A stretch of DNA of 64,000 nucleotides from Rhodococcus koreensis (GTDB lineage Bacteria > Actinomycetota > Actinomycetes > Mycobacteriales > Mycobacteriaceae): positions 1,612,001 through 1,676,000 of the forward strand of contig NZ_FNSV01000005.1 of the NCBI RefSeq assembly GCF_900105905.1, read 5' to 3'. Below, piece after piece: positions 35,932 to 45,533 of this stretch. The notes under the pieces are model-generated. The model was not told the origin of the DNA, searched no databases, and worked only from the letters and a program-made list of their open reading frames with translations. The translations under genes were made by a program, and so were the position numbers. The first letter of the stretch is position 1, and the number at the start of each line of letters is the position of its first letter.

Positions 35932-36330
35932 ATGCAACGAGAGAGCGTCACACCACGACCGAGCCAGAAGCCCGCACTCCGTCTCGCCGCGCTGCTGCTG
36001 GGCGCGGGCACGATGCACTTCGCCGCCCCGAAGTTCTTCGATTCCACGGTGCCCACACAGTTGCCGGGCGACGCCCGCACCTACACCTACGTGTCCGGGG
36101 TCGCCGAGCTCGCGATCGGCACCGCGCTGGCCGTGCCGCGCACGCGCAGGCTCGGTGGCGGTCTCGCCGCACTGCTGTTCGTCGCCGTCTTCCCTGCCAA
36201 CATCAACATGGCAGTGGACTGGCTGAAGAGCCCGAAGACGACGACCGTGCAGAAAACCGGTGCGCTGCTGCGTCTTCCGCTGCAGATCCCGTTGATCACC
36301 GAGGCCCTCAAAGCTCGGCGTCACGCCTGA
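35932..36330 (+). CDS. DoxX-family small membrane protein
   Basis: 132 residues from ATG 35932 with four hydrophobic segments, the first LRLAALLLGAGTMHFAAP and the second YVSGVAELAIGTALAVP, the DoxX pattern. There is no Cys pair, unlike the MauE protein at the window start, so a redox role is not indicated. It is divergent from the K+ channel and its 3' end overlaps adnB's 3' end by 23 bp. Confidence 0.8.
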   Translation: MQRESVTPRPSQKPALRLAALLLGAGTMHFAAPKFFDSTVPTQLPGDARTYTYVSGVAELAIGTALAVPRTRRLGGGLAALLFVAVFPANINMAVDWLKSPKTTTVQKTGALLRLPLQIPLITEALKARRHA

Positions 36331-39300
36331 GCTCGTCTTCGGGACCTCCGTCGGCGGGATCCGATTCGCCGGCGCCGACGGTACTGAGGAGTCGGGCGAG
36401 CGCGTCGGCGCCGGGGAGGCGGTCCGGCGCGATCGTCCGTCCGGTCCGCACGTAATGGAATGCGGCGCGCACCCGCTCGATCGGAACGTCCATCAGTTCG
36501 GCCCACGCCAGCCGGTACGCGGCGAGCTGCATCACGACGGCCTTCTCGTTGGCCGCGCTCGGTTCGGCGCCGGTCTTCCAGTCGATCACCGTCCACCCGC
36601 CGTCGGGGTCGGTGAACACCGCGTCGATCCGGCCCCTCAGCACGGTCCCCGCCACCGAGGTCTCGAACGGCACCTCGACCTCCGTCGGGTTGCGGTCGGC
36701 CCACGGCGAGCGCAGGAACGCGTCCTGCAACGTCGCGAGATCGGCGTCCGGGCCCGCACCCGTGTCGGCGGCACCGGGCAGCTCGTCGAGATCGAGCAGC
36801 CGGGTGGCTCCGAAACGGCGCTCCACCCATGCGTGGAACGCGGTGCCGCGCCGCGCGAGCGGATTCGGCGGGAACGGCAGCGGCCGCCGCAGCCGGGCGG
36901 CCAGGGCGTCCGGGTCGGCCTCGAGTTCGACGAGCTGGCTCACCGACAGCTGGCCGGGTAACACCACCTCGGTCCGAGCGTTCGCACGCGCTTCCCGCTC
37001 CGCGAGGAGGGCGTCGACGTCGGCTGCCCAGTTCTCGTGGTCGTCCTCCTCGTCCGCCGGCGCCTGCTTGCCGACGTTCTTCAGTGCCGCGACGACCAGC
37101 GCCGCACCACGCTCGACCGCCTCCCGGCGGAGACCGAGCGGATCCCGCGGCCACACAGCCGACTTGGGGGTGCTGGTCAGCGGGTTCTGCTCCTCAGGTT
37201 CGGGCGTGGGCGCCCAGAGATCGACGATCCCGATACCCTCGTACTCCTCGTCCGTCACCGTGTCGCGCAGTTCGGTGAGGAACTCCGACGGCCCCTTCGG
37301 CTCGGTTCCCGATTCTGCCCAGTGGTGACCCGAAGCGAACAGCACCCGTTCGGTGCGGGTGAGGGCGACGTAGAACAGCCGGCGGTCCTCGTCCAGTCTG
37401 CGGGCCGCCAGCGCCGACTTGTGCGCCTTCACGGCCTCCTCGAGGTCTTTCCGGTCGTACAGGTTCTCGAGTTCGAGGACGGGTACACCGTCTGCCGACT
37501 CACCCGGCCGCTCCCGGTCTCCGCGCAGCGACGGCGGCAGTTCGCCGAGCGCACCGAGCCAGGACCCGGACGCGGTCCGCGACGGAAAGACACCGGCCGT
37601 GAGGTGCGGCACCGCCACCACTTCCCACTCCAGCCCCTTCGCGGAGTGCACGGTCAGCACCTGGACGCGGTGCGGGTCCACTTCGACTTCGCCGGGCGCC
37701 AGGCCTTTTTCGACCGATTCCGCGGCGGACAGGAAGGCGAGCAGTCCGGTGACGGTGGCCGACGTGCGGTTCGCGTAACCGGCGACGACGTCGGCGAAGG
37801 CGTCGAGATGTTCCCGGCCCGCACTCCCCCGCGCCGACTGCCGCGTCCGGGCCTGCGCTTCGATGCCGATCCCCAGCACCCGTTCGACCTCCGCCACCAG
37901 TTCGGTGAGCGGCTGCCCGATCCGCTCGCGCAGGGACGCCAACTCCGCCGCCACCGCGGTGATCCGTGCGTAGCCGACCTGCGAATAGCGTTCTGCGGGG
38001 CCGGGATCCGCCAGCGCGTCCGCCAGCCCCGCCTGCTCCGCGTGTTCACCGGGCAGCGCCTCGCCGACGGCGTCGGCGAGGGCGGCCGAATCCGTGACGG
38101 CGCCGGTGGTTCCGTAGCCCGTTCCGATGGCCAGTTCGGACGCTCGCCGCGACAGCGCCGTCAGGTCGGCGGCCCCGATCTGCCATCTCGCGCCGGTCAG
38201 CATCCGGACGGCGGCACTGCCCGCCATCGGGTCGGCGACGACCCGGAGCATCGCGATGACGTCGGCCACCTCGGGCGTGTGGAGCAGACCGCCGAGACCG
38301 ACCACCTCGACCGGCAGACCCCGCGACCGCAGCACCTCCGCGACCGGTGCCGCGTCGGCGTTGCGGCGGATCAGCACCGCGGCGGTCGGCGGATCCTCGC
38401 CCCGGTTCGCGGCGTCCGCGTACTGTTCGGCGATGCGGTCGGCCACCCATTCCCGTTCCTGCACGACGTCACCGGTGAGGGCCAGCCGCACGTCCCCGGG
38501 TACGGCCTGCGGTCGCGCCCGCAGCATGCTGACCGCCACGCCCCGCTCCCGCAGGGACGCCGACGCCATGTTGGCCAGCGCCAGGGCCTCCGGCGGGTTG
38601 CGCCAGCTGGTGAGCAGTTCCAGCGTCGGCGCCGGATCCCCGTTCGTCAGCGGGAAATCCGTGGCGAAGCGGGGCAGGTTGGCCGCCGACGCACCGCGCC
38701 AGCCGTAGATCGACTGCATGGGATCGCCCACCGCGGTCAGCGCAAGTTCGCCGTCGAGTCCGCCGCCGAACAGCGACGACAGCAGCACCCGCTGCGCGTG
38801 TCCCGTGTCCTGGTACTCGTCGAGCAGCACCACCCGGAAACGGGTGCGCTCGGTGAGGCCGACCTCGGGGTGGTCCGCGGCGACGCGTGCCGCCAGCGAC
38901 ATCTGACTGCCGAAGTCGAGCGCGCCTTCCCGTCGCAGGGTGTCCGCGAGCCGCTGCACCAGCGGCAAGAGTTCCACCCGGCGGTGCTGGGTGTCGAGGA
39001 TGTCGAGCAGTTCCTTACCGGGACCACCGCGCTGCCGCGGTCCGGCGGGCAGGGTGTGGACGAGCTTGTCGAGTTCGGTGTGCGCCTCCCGCAGGTCGTC
39101 CGGTTCGACGAGGTGCTCGGCGAGCTGCCCGGCCAGCGCGAGGACCGCCTCGGTGACGGACGCCGGATTTCTATCGGTGTCGAGGTCGCCGTCCCACGAG
39201 CTGACCACCCGGTGCGCCAGCTGCCACAGTTCCGTCTCCGACAGCAGCGTCGCCGACGGTTCGATGGGCAACAGGAGCCCGTGCTCGGACAGCAGTCGCC

Positions 39301-39670
39301 CGGCGTAGGAGTGATACGTGCTGACCTCCGGTTCGCCGGCGAGGATGCGCGACCGGAGGTCACCGCTCGGGTCGACCCGGCGGAGCAGGTCCGAACCCGC
39401 CAGACGGGCAAGGCGTTTCCTGATCCGGGCGGTCAGCTGCTGCGCCGCCTTGCGGGTGAACGTCAGACCCAGCACCGCCTCGGGGTCGACGACCCCGTTG
39501 GCCACCAGCCACACGACGCGGGCGGCCATCGTCTCGGTCTTGCCCGCGCCTGCCCCCGCGACGACGAGGGTCGGGCCGAGGGGGGCCGCGATGACGGCGG
39601 CCTGTTCCGGGGTCGGCGGATGCTGCCCCAGTCCGATCGCGAGTTCCACCGGGTCGATTCGGATGGTCAT
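36308..39670 (-). CDS. adnB: AdnB subunit of AdnAB helicase-nuclease
   Basis: About 1120 residues: UvrD-like motor with Walker A VAGAGAGKTETMAARV, motif II LLDEYQDTGHAQRV, motif III GDPMQSIYGWRGA, motif VI YVALTRTERVLF, and a C-terminal RecB-type nuclease with FHAWVERRF, DAVFTDPDG, VIDWKTG and QLAAYRLAW. AdnAB is the mycobacterial heterodimer that resects DNA double-strand ends for recombination. ATG 39670 overlaps the adnA stop (ATGA), giving coupled translation of the two subunits. Confidence 0.95.
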   Translation of the reverse strand: MTIRIDPVELAIGLGQHPPTPEQAAVIAAPLGPTLVVAGAGAGKTETMAARVVWLVANGVVDPEAVLGLTFTRKAAQQLTARIRKRLARLAGSDLLRRVDPSGDLRSRILAGEPEVSTYHSYAGRLLSEHGLLLPIEPSATLLSETELWQLAHRVVSSWDGDLDTDRNPASVTEAVLALAGQLAEHLVEPDDLREAHTELDKLVHTLPAGPRQRGGPGKELLDILDTQHRRVELLPLVQRLADTLRREGALDFGSQMSLAARVAADHPEVGLTERTRFRVVLLDEYQDTGHAQRVLLSSLFGGGLDGELALTAVGDPMQSIYGWRGASAANLPRFATDFPLTNGDPAPTLELLTSWRNPPEALALANMASASLRERGVAVSMLRARPQAVPGDVRLALTGDVVQEREWVADRIAEQYADAANRGEDPPTAAVLIRRNADAAPVAEVLRSRGLPVEVVGLGGLLHTPEVADVIAMLRVVADPMAGSAAVRMLTGARWQIGAADLTALSRRASELAIGTGYGTTGAVTDSAALADAVGEALPGEHAEQAGLADALADPGPAERYSQVGYARITAVAAELASLRERIGQPLTELVAEVERVLGIGIEAQARTRQSARGSAGREHLDAFADVVAGYANRTSATVTGLLAFLSAAESVEKGLAPGEVEVDPHRVQVLTVHSAKGLEWEVVAVPHLTAGVFPSRTASGSWLGALGELPPSLRGDRERPGESADGVPVLELENLYDRKDLEEAVKAHKSALAARRLDEDRRLFYVALTRTERVLFASGHHWAESGTEPKGPSEFLTELRDTVTDEEYEGIGIVDLWAPTPEPEEQNPLTSTPKSAVWPRDPLGLRREAVERGAALVVAALKNVGKQAPADEEDDHENWAADVDALLAEREARANARTEVVLPGQLSVSQLVELEADPDALAARLRRPLPFPPNPLARRGTAFHAWVERRFGATRLLDLDELPGAADTGAGPDADLATLQDAFLRSPWADRNPTEVEVPFETSVAGTVLRGRIDAVFTDPDGGWTVIDWKTGAEPSAANEKAVVMQLAAYRLAWAELMDVPIERVRAAFHYVRTGRTIAPDRLPGADALARLLSTVGAGESDPADGGPEDELRRDAEL

Positions 39671-42600
39671 TCCGACGTCACCTGCCGTCCCTCGTCGTGC
39701 GCGGGACAACTCGTCCGCACCGGGCAGTGCCTGCATCCGTCGTTGACGCGGGCGAGGAACTCCGGCCCCTTGGTGGCGGCCGCCGCCGCATGGATGACCG
39801 CGAGCCACGTCTCGAGGTCCTCCTCCGACAGCGGTGCCTGCACCCGCTGCGTCGCGCCTTCCTTCTTGTGTGGTTTGGCGACGAAGACCAGCCGCGCCCC
39901 ACCGGGTTTCGACGCCGGCTCCCCGTCGATCGCACCGGTGGCCGCCGCCACCTGGTACGCCGCCAGCTGGGCGTGCTGCTGGGCGTCGTCCTTGGTGACG
40001 GGTGAGCGGGCGGTCTTCACGTCGACGATCACGGGCCTGCCCTCGGCGTCGCGTTCGAGCCGGTCGATCCGCCCCCGCAGCCGGATTTGCGGGGAACCCT
40101 CCTCCCGCGGCTCGAGGACGCCGTCGACGGCCACCTCGACTCCGACCTCGGTGAGTTCGGACCGGGTGTTCCCGAGCCAGGCGGTGAACGTGGCGAGCAT
40201 GTCCCGGGTGCGGTCGAGTTCGCGCCGCGAGTACCACTGGGAGCCGAGATCGATCGACTCCCAGGCGTTCTCGAGCGCACGTTCCACCTGATCGGGTGGG
40301 ATGCGGCCTGCGAGCGCCTGCACCAGCGTGTGCACGAGCGTTCCGGCGATGGCGTGGGTGTTGTCGCCGTCCCGGCCGCCGTGGCGTTCGAGCAGCCACC
40401 GCAACGGGCAGGTGTTGAGCAGGTCGACGGTGGACGGCGACAGCGACACCGGTCCGTCCTCCGCGTTCCACAACGCCACGCCGGTGCTCGGTTCGGCCGT
40501 GCCGTACCACTGGTCCGGGTGGGCGCCGCGCACCCCGGCTTCGGCGAGCCGGGCGAGTTGGCGAGCGGCGCGTTCCTGGCGGGCGGGGTCGGATTCGGCG
40601 ACGTCCGGATCGCAGACCACGCTGCGCAATTCGGCGACGAGGGCGGGCAGGGCCAGGACCCGGGTCGCCGGATCCTCCGCAGGAACCACCACCTCTTCGG
40701 CGTCCGAATCCTGTTCTCCGGCGAGCAGTTCGTCGACGAAACGGGAGTGGACGAGATCGGCGTCGCCGCTGGCCGAGTCGACCGCGGTGACCAGCAGACT
40801 CCGCCTCGCCCGGCTGCACGCCACCAGGAACAGCCTGCGTTCCTCGGCCAGCAGCGGTGCGGTGCGCGACATCCGGTCGGCGGCGGTCTCGCTGCCGTCG
40901 GACACGCCGCCCGTGAGGTCGATCAGCGCCTCGGTGCCGAGCAGGCTTCCGCGCGCCCGCAGGCTCGGCCACAGCCCTTCCTGCACACCCGCGACCGCGA
41001 CGACGTCCCACTCCCGGCCGGCCGCCGAGTGGGCGCTGAGCACCGACACGGCGTCGCCCGGAACGACGGAGACGGTGCGCGCGGTGGGAATCGCCTGCCC
41101 GGTCAGGTAGTCGACGAACCCGGCGAGCTGCGCGCGAGGGAGACGGTCGACGTAACTCGCCGCGGCGTCGAACAGGGCGACCACGGCGTCGAGGTCGCGG
41201 TCGGCCTGCGCCCCGATCGGACCGCCGCGGGCGGAGGCCGCCGACCAGCGACGTTCGAGTCCGGTGGCCTGCCACGCCGCCCACAGCACGTCCTCGATGC
41301 CGCGCCCCCGCTCGAGCGGAACCCTCGCCTTGCGCAGCACGGACAGCACCCGGTTCAGGGACGCCGCTTCGACGTCGGTCAGCTTCGCCGTGACCCTGCG
41401 GGTGCTGCCCGTCTCGCCGACCAGCAGGAGACGGAGCAGTTCCGCGGAGTCACGGTCGCCGCCGGAGGCCAGCTCGGCGCGCCGCAGACCCCGGCGAAGA
41501 CGCCGGAGCGCCACGGGTTCCGCGCCGCCGACCGGGCCTGCGAGCAGGGCGAGCGCGTCCTCGCCCGTGAATTCCTGCCCCGACAGTGCCCGCAGCACCA
41601 GCATCAGCCCCGACACCCCGTGCTGACGAGCCAGCGGCAACTCGGACGCCGCGGTGGTGACCGGCACACCCGCACCGAGCAGCGCCCGCCGGAGCGGAGC
41701 CAGCGCCCGCGGAACCGAGCGCACGATCACCGCCATCTCCGACCACGGCACCCCGTCGAGGAGGTGGGCGCGGCGCAGGGTGTCGGCGATCAGCGCCGCC
41801 TCCTTCGCCGCGGTGCCCAGGACCCGGACCGACGTCCTGCCGCCGTCCTGAGACGGGGTCCAGATCCGGTGGGGCAGATGCCCCGGCAGGCGGGACGTGA
41901 TCCGGGCCGCAGTGGTCGCGACCTCCGCCGAACTGCGGAAGTTGACCGGTAACAGCACCTGCCGGGGATCGCCCTTGTCGGCCAGGTCGGCGAGGAACGT
42001 GGGGTCGGCCCCGCGGAACCCGTAGATCGACTGGTCGGGGTCGCCGGCCACGACCGTGGTGCGGGTACCGGTGCCGACGAGCCGGACCAGTTCCGCGGCC
42101 TGCGGATCGAGGTGCTGGGCGTCGTCGACGAGCAGGTGCCGCACCCGGTCCCGTTCCGCGCGCAGCAGGTCCGGGTCGGTGGCGAACGCGGTGAGGGCCG
42201 CACCGATGAGTTCGGCCGCGTCCAGCGCCGGCGCCGTGGCCTCGGGGGCCTCGACACCCACCGCTCCGCGCAGCAGCATGCCGTGCTCGTACCGGGCGGC
42301 GAACATGCCCGCCGCCACCCACTCGGAGCGGTCGTGCCGCCGGCCCAGCGTGATCAGATCTTCCGGGCCGAGGCCCCGCTCGCTCGCGCGCAACATGAGG
42401 TCGCGCAGTTCGACGGCGAAGCCGCCCAGCGCCAGTGCGGGACGCAGCCGTTCGGGCCACATCTCGCCGCCGTCCGCGATGTCGCCCTGCAGCATCTCGC
42501 GGAGCACGGCGTCCTGCTCGGCGCCGGTGATGAGGCGCGGCGGCGGATTGCCGTGGGCGGCGGCCTGCAACCGCAGCACCGCGAACGCGTAGGAGTGGAC

Positions 42601-42993
42601 GGTGCGGACGAGCGGTTCGCGCGTGGCCCGGGGCCCGTGGTGCTCGTCGTGGCCGATGAGGGCGGCGGTCACCTCTTCGCGCACCCGGCCCGCCGCTCGC
42701 TTCGACTGCGTCAGGACGAGCACCGACTCCGGGTCCTCGCCGCCGGCGATCCGGTCCACCGCGACGTCGACGAGTAGCGACGTCTTGCCGGTTCCCGGGC
42801 CGCCGAGCACCTGCCAGGGATTCCAGCCCATGCCGAGGGGCGGTGCGGTGAGGACCCGCTGCGTGGAGTCGTCCCACACCCGGGCCGGGCGGTCGGGGCT
42901 CGGGCGGTGCACGAGCCGGGCCCGGGGAGCCGACGTCCTGGTGCGCACCGCCGATTCCGTCATGGGCAGCATTCCACCAGAACGGTCCGACAT
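39667..42993 (-). CDS. adnA: AdnA subunit of AdnAB helicase-nuclease
   Basis: Up to 1108 residues. The motor has Walker A GGPGTGKTSLLVDVAV, LLVDDAQHLDPQAAEL, GDPDQSIYGFRGA and LVACSRARRSLLV; the C-terminal nuclease has VIVDVKTARSPV and QLAAYQVAAA. Cysteines in NTCPLRWLLER and the C-terminal CRHCPVRTSC would bind the [4Fe-4S] cluster typical of AdnA/AddB-like nucleases. Start candidates are ATG 42991-42993, 42970-42972 and 42961-42963. Upstream and divergent is lipV, only 26 bp from the longest start. Confidence 0.94.
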   Translation of the reverse strand: MSDRSGGMLPMTESAVRTRTSAPRARLVHRPSPDRPARVWDDSTQRVLTAPPLGMGWNPWQVLGGPGTGKTSLLVDVAVDRIAGGEDPESVLVLTQSKRAAGRVREEVTAALIGHDEHHGPRATREPLVRTVHSYAFAVLRLQAAAHGNPPPRLITGAEQDAVLREMLQGDIADGGEMWPERLRPALALGGFAVELRDLMLRASERGLGPEDLITLGRRHDRSEWVAAGMFAARYEHGMLLRGAVGVEAPEATAPALDAAELIGAALTAFATDPDLLRAERDRVRHLLVDDAQHLDPQAAELVRLVGTGTRTTVVAGDPDQSIYGFRGADPTFLADLADKGDPRQVLLPVNFRSSAEVATTAARITSRLPGHLPHRIWTPSQDGGRTSVRVLGTAAKEAALIADTLRRAHLLDGVPWSEMAVIVRSVPRALAPLRRALLGAGVPVTTAASELPLARQHGVSGLMLVLRALSGQEFTGEDALALLAGPVGGAEPVALRRLRRGLRRAELASGGDRDSAELLRLLLVGETGSTRRVTAKLTDVEAASLNRVLSVLRKARVPLERGRGIEDVLWAAWQATGLERRWSAASARGGPIGAQADRDLDAVVALFDAAASYVDRLPRAQLAGFVDYLTGQAIPTARTVSVVPGDAVSVLSAHSAAGREWDVVAVAGVQEGLWPSLRARGSLLGTEALIDLTGGVSDGSETAADRMSRTAPLLAEERRLFLVACSRARRSLLVTAVDSASGDADLVHSRFVDELLAGEQDSDAEEVVVPAEDPATRVLALPALVAELRSVVCDPDVAESDPARQERAARQLARLAEAGVRGAHPDQWYGTAEPSTGVALWNAEDGPVSLSPSTVDLLNTCPLRWLLERHGGRDGDNTHAIAGTLVHTLVQALAGRIPPDQVERALENAWESIDLGSQWYSRRELDRTRDMLATFTAWLGNTRSELTEVGVEVAVDGVLEPREEGSPQIRLRGRIDRLERDAEGRPVIVDVKTARSPVTKDDAQQHAQLAAYQVAAATGAIDGEPASKPGGARLVFVAKPHKKEGATQRVQAPLSEEDLETWLAVIHAAAAATKGPEFLARVNDGCRHCPVRTSCPAHDEGRQVTSE

Positions 42994-43019
42994 CTCCTGC
43001 GGCGGCCCGATCCGGCATC

Positions 43020-43805
43020 ATGGGTCACGTGTCAGCACTGAATACGTACCTGTTCGGCGCCGAGGACGGCACGGAGATCCTCGCCCTGCACGGACTCACC
43101 GGCCACGGCAGACGGTGGGAGGCGCTGGCCACCGACCAGCTGCCCGACGCCCGGTGGATCTCCCCCGACCTGCTCGGGCACGGCCGCTCGACGTGGTCGC
43201 CGCCGTGGAACCTCGAGGCCCACGTCGCGAGCCTCGTCGACACCCTCGACGCGCACGCCCGGGGACCGGTCCTGGTGGTGGGCCACTCGTTCGGTTGCGC
43301 CCTGGCGCTGCACCTGGCACGCGCGGTCCCCGACCGGATCCGCGGCCTCGTGCTGCTCGACCCGGCGATCGGGCTCGACCCCGCGCAGATGCAGTCGGTG
43401 GCCGATCTCACCATCTCCTCCCCCGACTACACCGACGTCGAGGAGGCCCGGTCCGACAAGCTGCACGGCTCGTGGGGCGAGGTGGCCCGCGACGTCCTCG
43501 AGGACGAGATCGCCGAACACCTGGTGCCCCTCGAGAACGGCCGGGTCAACTGGCGACTGTCCACCCCCGCCGTCGTCACGGCGTGGGGCGAACTGGCCCG
43601 CGAGGCGGTCCTGCCGCCCGCGCATCTGCCGACCGTGCTCGTGCAGGCGTCGAAGGTGCAGCCGCCGTACGTCACACCCGCGTTCCGCAAGGCCCTCGTC
43701 GACCACCTGGGCGGCAACCTCACCGCCGTCGACCTCGACTGCGATCACATGGTGCCGCAGGCCCGGCCCGACGAGGTGGCCGAGCTCATCCGCACACTTC
43801 TCTGA
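43020..43805 (+). CDS. lipV: Alpha/beta hydrolase, LipV-like
   Basis: 261 residues: oxyanion HGLTGHGR, nucleophile elbow VVGHSFGCALAL, Asp in LDPAIGLDP region and catalytic His in DCDHMVPQA. It matches Rv3203 (LipV), a small cytoplasmic esterase/lipase; the true substrate is unknown. GTG 43029 could be the start instead of ATG 43020. The stop overlaps the start of the downstream alkyltransferase-like gene. Confidence 0.88.
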   Translation: MGHVSALNTYLFGAEDGTEILALHGLTGHGRRWEALATDQLPDARWISPDLLGHGRSTWSPPWNLEAHVASLVDTLDAHARGPVLVVGHSFGCALALHLARAVPDRIRGLVLLDPAIGLDPAQMQSVADLTISSPDYTDVEEARSDKLHGSWGEVARDVLEDEIAEHLVPLENGRVNWRLSTPAVVTAWGELAREAVLPPAHLPTVLVQASKVQPPYVTPAFRKALVDHLGGNLTAVDLDCDHMVPQARPDEVAELIRTLL

Positions 43806-44113
43806 TGGTCGCGACGACGGAGGAACAGGTCGAGGCGGTGCGCGCGCTGGTCGCGTCGATTCCGCCCGGCCGGGTGGCCACCTACGGCGACATCGCCGCG
43901 GCGGCCGGGCTGTCCAGTGCGCGGACGGTGGGCTGGATCATGCGCACCGACTCCGCCGACCTCCCCTGGCACCGCGTGCTGGGCGCCTCGGGGCGGCCGG
44001 CGCCGCACCTCGCGCACAAGCAGATCGCGAAGCTCGAACTCGAGGGCGTGCCCATCCGGGACGGCCGCGTGGATCTCGCGGCGGCGCGGTACCGGTTCGA
44101 TCCGCCCGGCTGA
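43805..44113 (+). CDS. Alkyltransferase-like (ATL) DNA-repair protein
   Basis: 102 residues corresponding to the C-terminal domain of O6-alkylguanine-DNA alkyltransferases (IPPGRVATYGDIAAAAGL, ...GWIMRTD). The reactive PCHR motif reads PWHR, so the alkyl-accepting cysteine is replaced by Trp. Such ATL proteins bind O6-alkylguanine, flip the base and flag the lesion for nucleotide excision repair rather than repairing it directly. It corresponds to Rv3204 and is translated together with lipV. Confidence 0.9.
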   Translation: MVATTEEQVEAVRALVASIPPGRVATYGDIAAAAGLSSARTVGWIMRTDSADLPWHRVLGASGRPAPHLAHKQIAKLELEGVPIRDGRVDLAAARYRFDPPG

Positions 44114-44127
44114 CGGTTCCACCCGCC

Positions 44128-45393
44128 TCAGCAGGTGCTCGGCGCGGGGTCGCCGCGGAACCGGGCGTCCATCCAGTCCAGCCCCTGGGGCAGTCCCAGC
44201 GCCGCCGCCGACAGATGGTCGGGTGTCGGCGTGAGCAGCGTCTGCACCGGGGTGCCCGCGTCGCAGTACCGCCGCAGGGTGGTGTCGATCGAATCGACAG
44301 GGATCAGCGCGTCCGTCGGACTGTGCCATTCGAAGATCGGTACGGTGGGCACGCCCGGGTACAGCTCCAGGCTGTTCTCCTCCATCACCTTCCACGCTTC
44401 CGGGTCGTCCATGAAGTTCTGGTTGTCGGTCATTTCCGAAGCGCTGTGCCCGATTCCGAACAGCATGATCTCGTTCGTGCATCCGTTGCCGATCATCTGC
44501 TTCATCCGGCGGCCCTCGTCGTTGAGTTGGCCGCTGACGTCGACGCGATCCGGGTATTCGCGTTCGAGACCCAGTGCGGCGGCCATCGCGAGACCGAACG
44601 CGGGGTGCGGATTGGTGCCCAGCGCCTCCGCCATCTTCACCAGGTTCATCGGGGTTCCACCCTCGGCGGCGCCGACGAGGTTCAGTTCGGGGGCGTAGCT
44701 CGGCGCCAGCGCCGCCGCCCATGCCGTCGCCATGCCGCCACCGGAGTACCCGCCCAGTCCGACCTTGCTGTTCTGTACCTGCAGTTCGGGGACCCGCTGG
44801 ACGGCACGGATGCCGTCGAGCGTGATCTGGCCGCCGAGTTTGGCTGCGCCGTACGCCATCCGCGGTCCCAGATGGTCGGGCAGCGCCACCGCCCACCCGC
44901 GCGCGAGAGCGATGTTGAGGCCTGCCGCCTCCCGGATCTGGTGCAGGGGGTCGGTGGTGTACAGCTCGGTGACGATCTTGCACTTGTTGCCCAGTGAATT
45001 GATGATGTGCTGGTACGACACCAGCGGGCCGTCCGGGACGTGGTTCGGGGGCAGCACATACGTGGTGTTCGCCGCGATCGGTCTGCCCTCGGAGTCGGTG
45101 GTCCGGAACAGCAACTCCCACATCGCACTACCGGGGAAGTAGTACGACGGCGGCAGCTGGCGGATCTTCAGCACGTCACCCGGGGCGTGGTCGGCGATGT
45201 CCGTGGGCTGGATGTAGAAGGGGTCCGGGTCGGCGACCGGGAAGATCACGTCGGCAGCGGGCGGGGTCGGCAAGGGCGGCAACGGCACCAGCGGTTGTGC
45301 CGCGGAAATTCCTGCGCCGACGAGGGCGGCAGTCAGGGCGAGGACCGGGTCGACTACGGCGGTGCCGAAGGATCTGCGGAACAACGAGCCCAT
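44128..45393 (-). CDS. Secreted lipase/esterase (secretory LIP family)
   Basis: About 421 residues from ATG 45391-45393. An N-terminal signal-like stretch is followed by a Pro-rich segment and a secretory-lipase domain with nucleophile GGYSGGGMAT (about residue 197), HSPTDALIPV (Asp) and PDHLSAAAL (His). Cys pairs suggest disulfides, consistent with export. It resembles the fungal-type LIP lipases found in Rhodococcus and Nocardia; the lipid substrate is unknown. The 140 bp upstream hold no gene and should contain its promoter. Confidence 0.85.
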   Translation of the reverse strand: MGSLFRRSFGTAVVDPVLALTAALVGAGISAAQPLVPLPPLPTPPAADVIFPVADPDPFYIQPTDIADHAPGDVLKIRQLPPSYYFPGSAMWELLFRTTDSEGRPIAANTTYVLPPNHVPDGPLVSYQHIINSLGNKCKIVTELYTTDPLHQIREAAGLNIALARGWAVALPDHLGPRMAYGAAKLGGQITLDGIRAVQRVPELQVQNSKVGLGGYSGGGMATAWAAALAPSYAPELNLVGAAEGGTPMNLVKMAEALGTNPHPAFGLAMAAALGLEREYPDRVDVSGQLNDEGRRMKQMIGNGCTNEIMLFGIGHSASEMTDNQNFMDDPEAWKVMEENSLELYPGVPTVPIFEWHSPTDALIPVDSIDTTLRRYCDAGTPVQTLLTPTPDHLSAAALGLPQGLDWMDARFRGDPAPSTC

Positions 45394-45533
45394 GACATAC
45401 CCCACATTTCAGCGACGGGTCGACGGCATCACTATGCCAGAGCGTCGATAAAGATCCGCCCCTTTCCCGGTACCGAACAGGTCTCTGACCGATACTTCGA
45501 TTTACAGATACTTTTCCGTGACACACCCGCGCG

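Noticed and set aside
37037..40291. A plus-strand open frame of over 1000 codons antisense to adnB and adnA
   Set aside because: High GC leaves antisense frames open; the translated product is Arg/Gly/His-rich with no domain, while the minus strand carries intact helicase and nuclease motifs.
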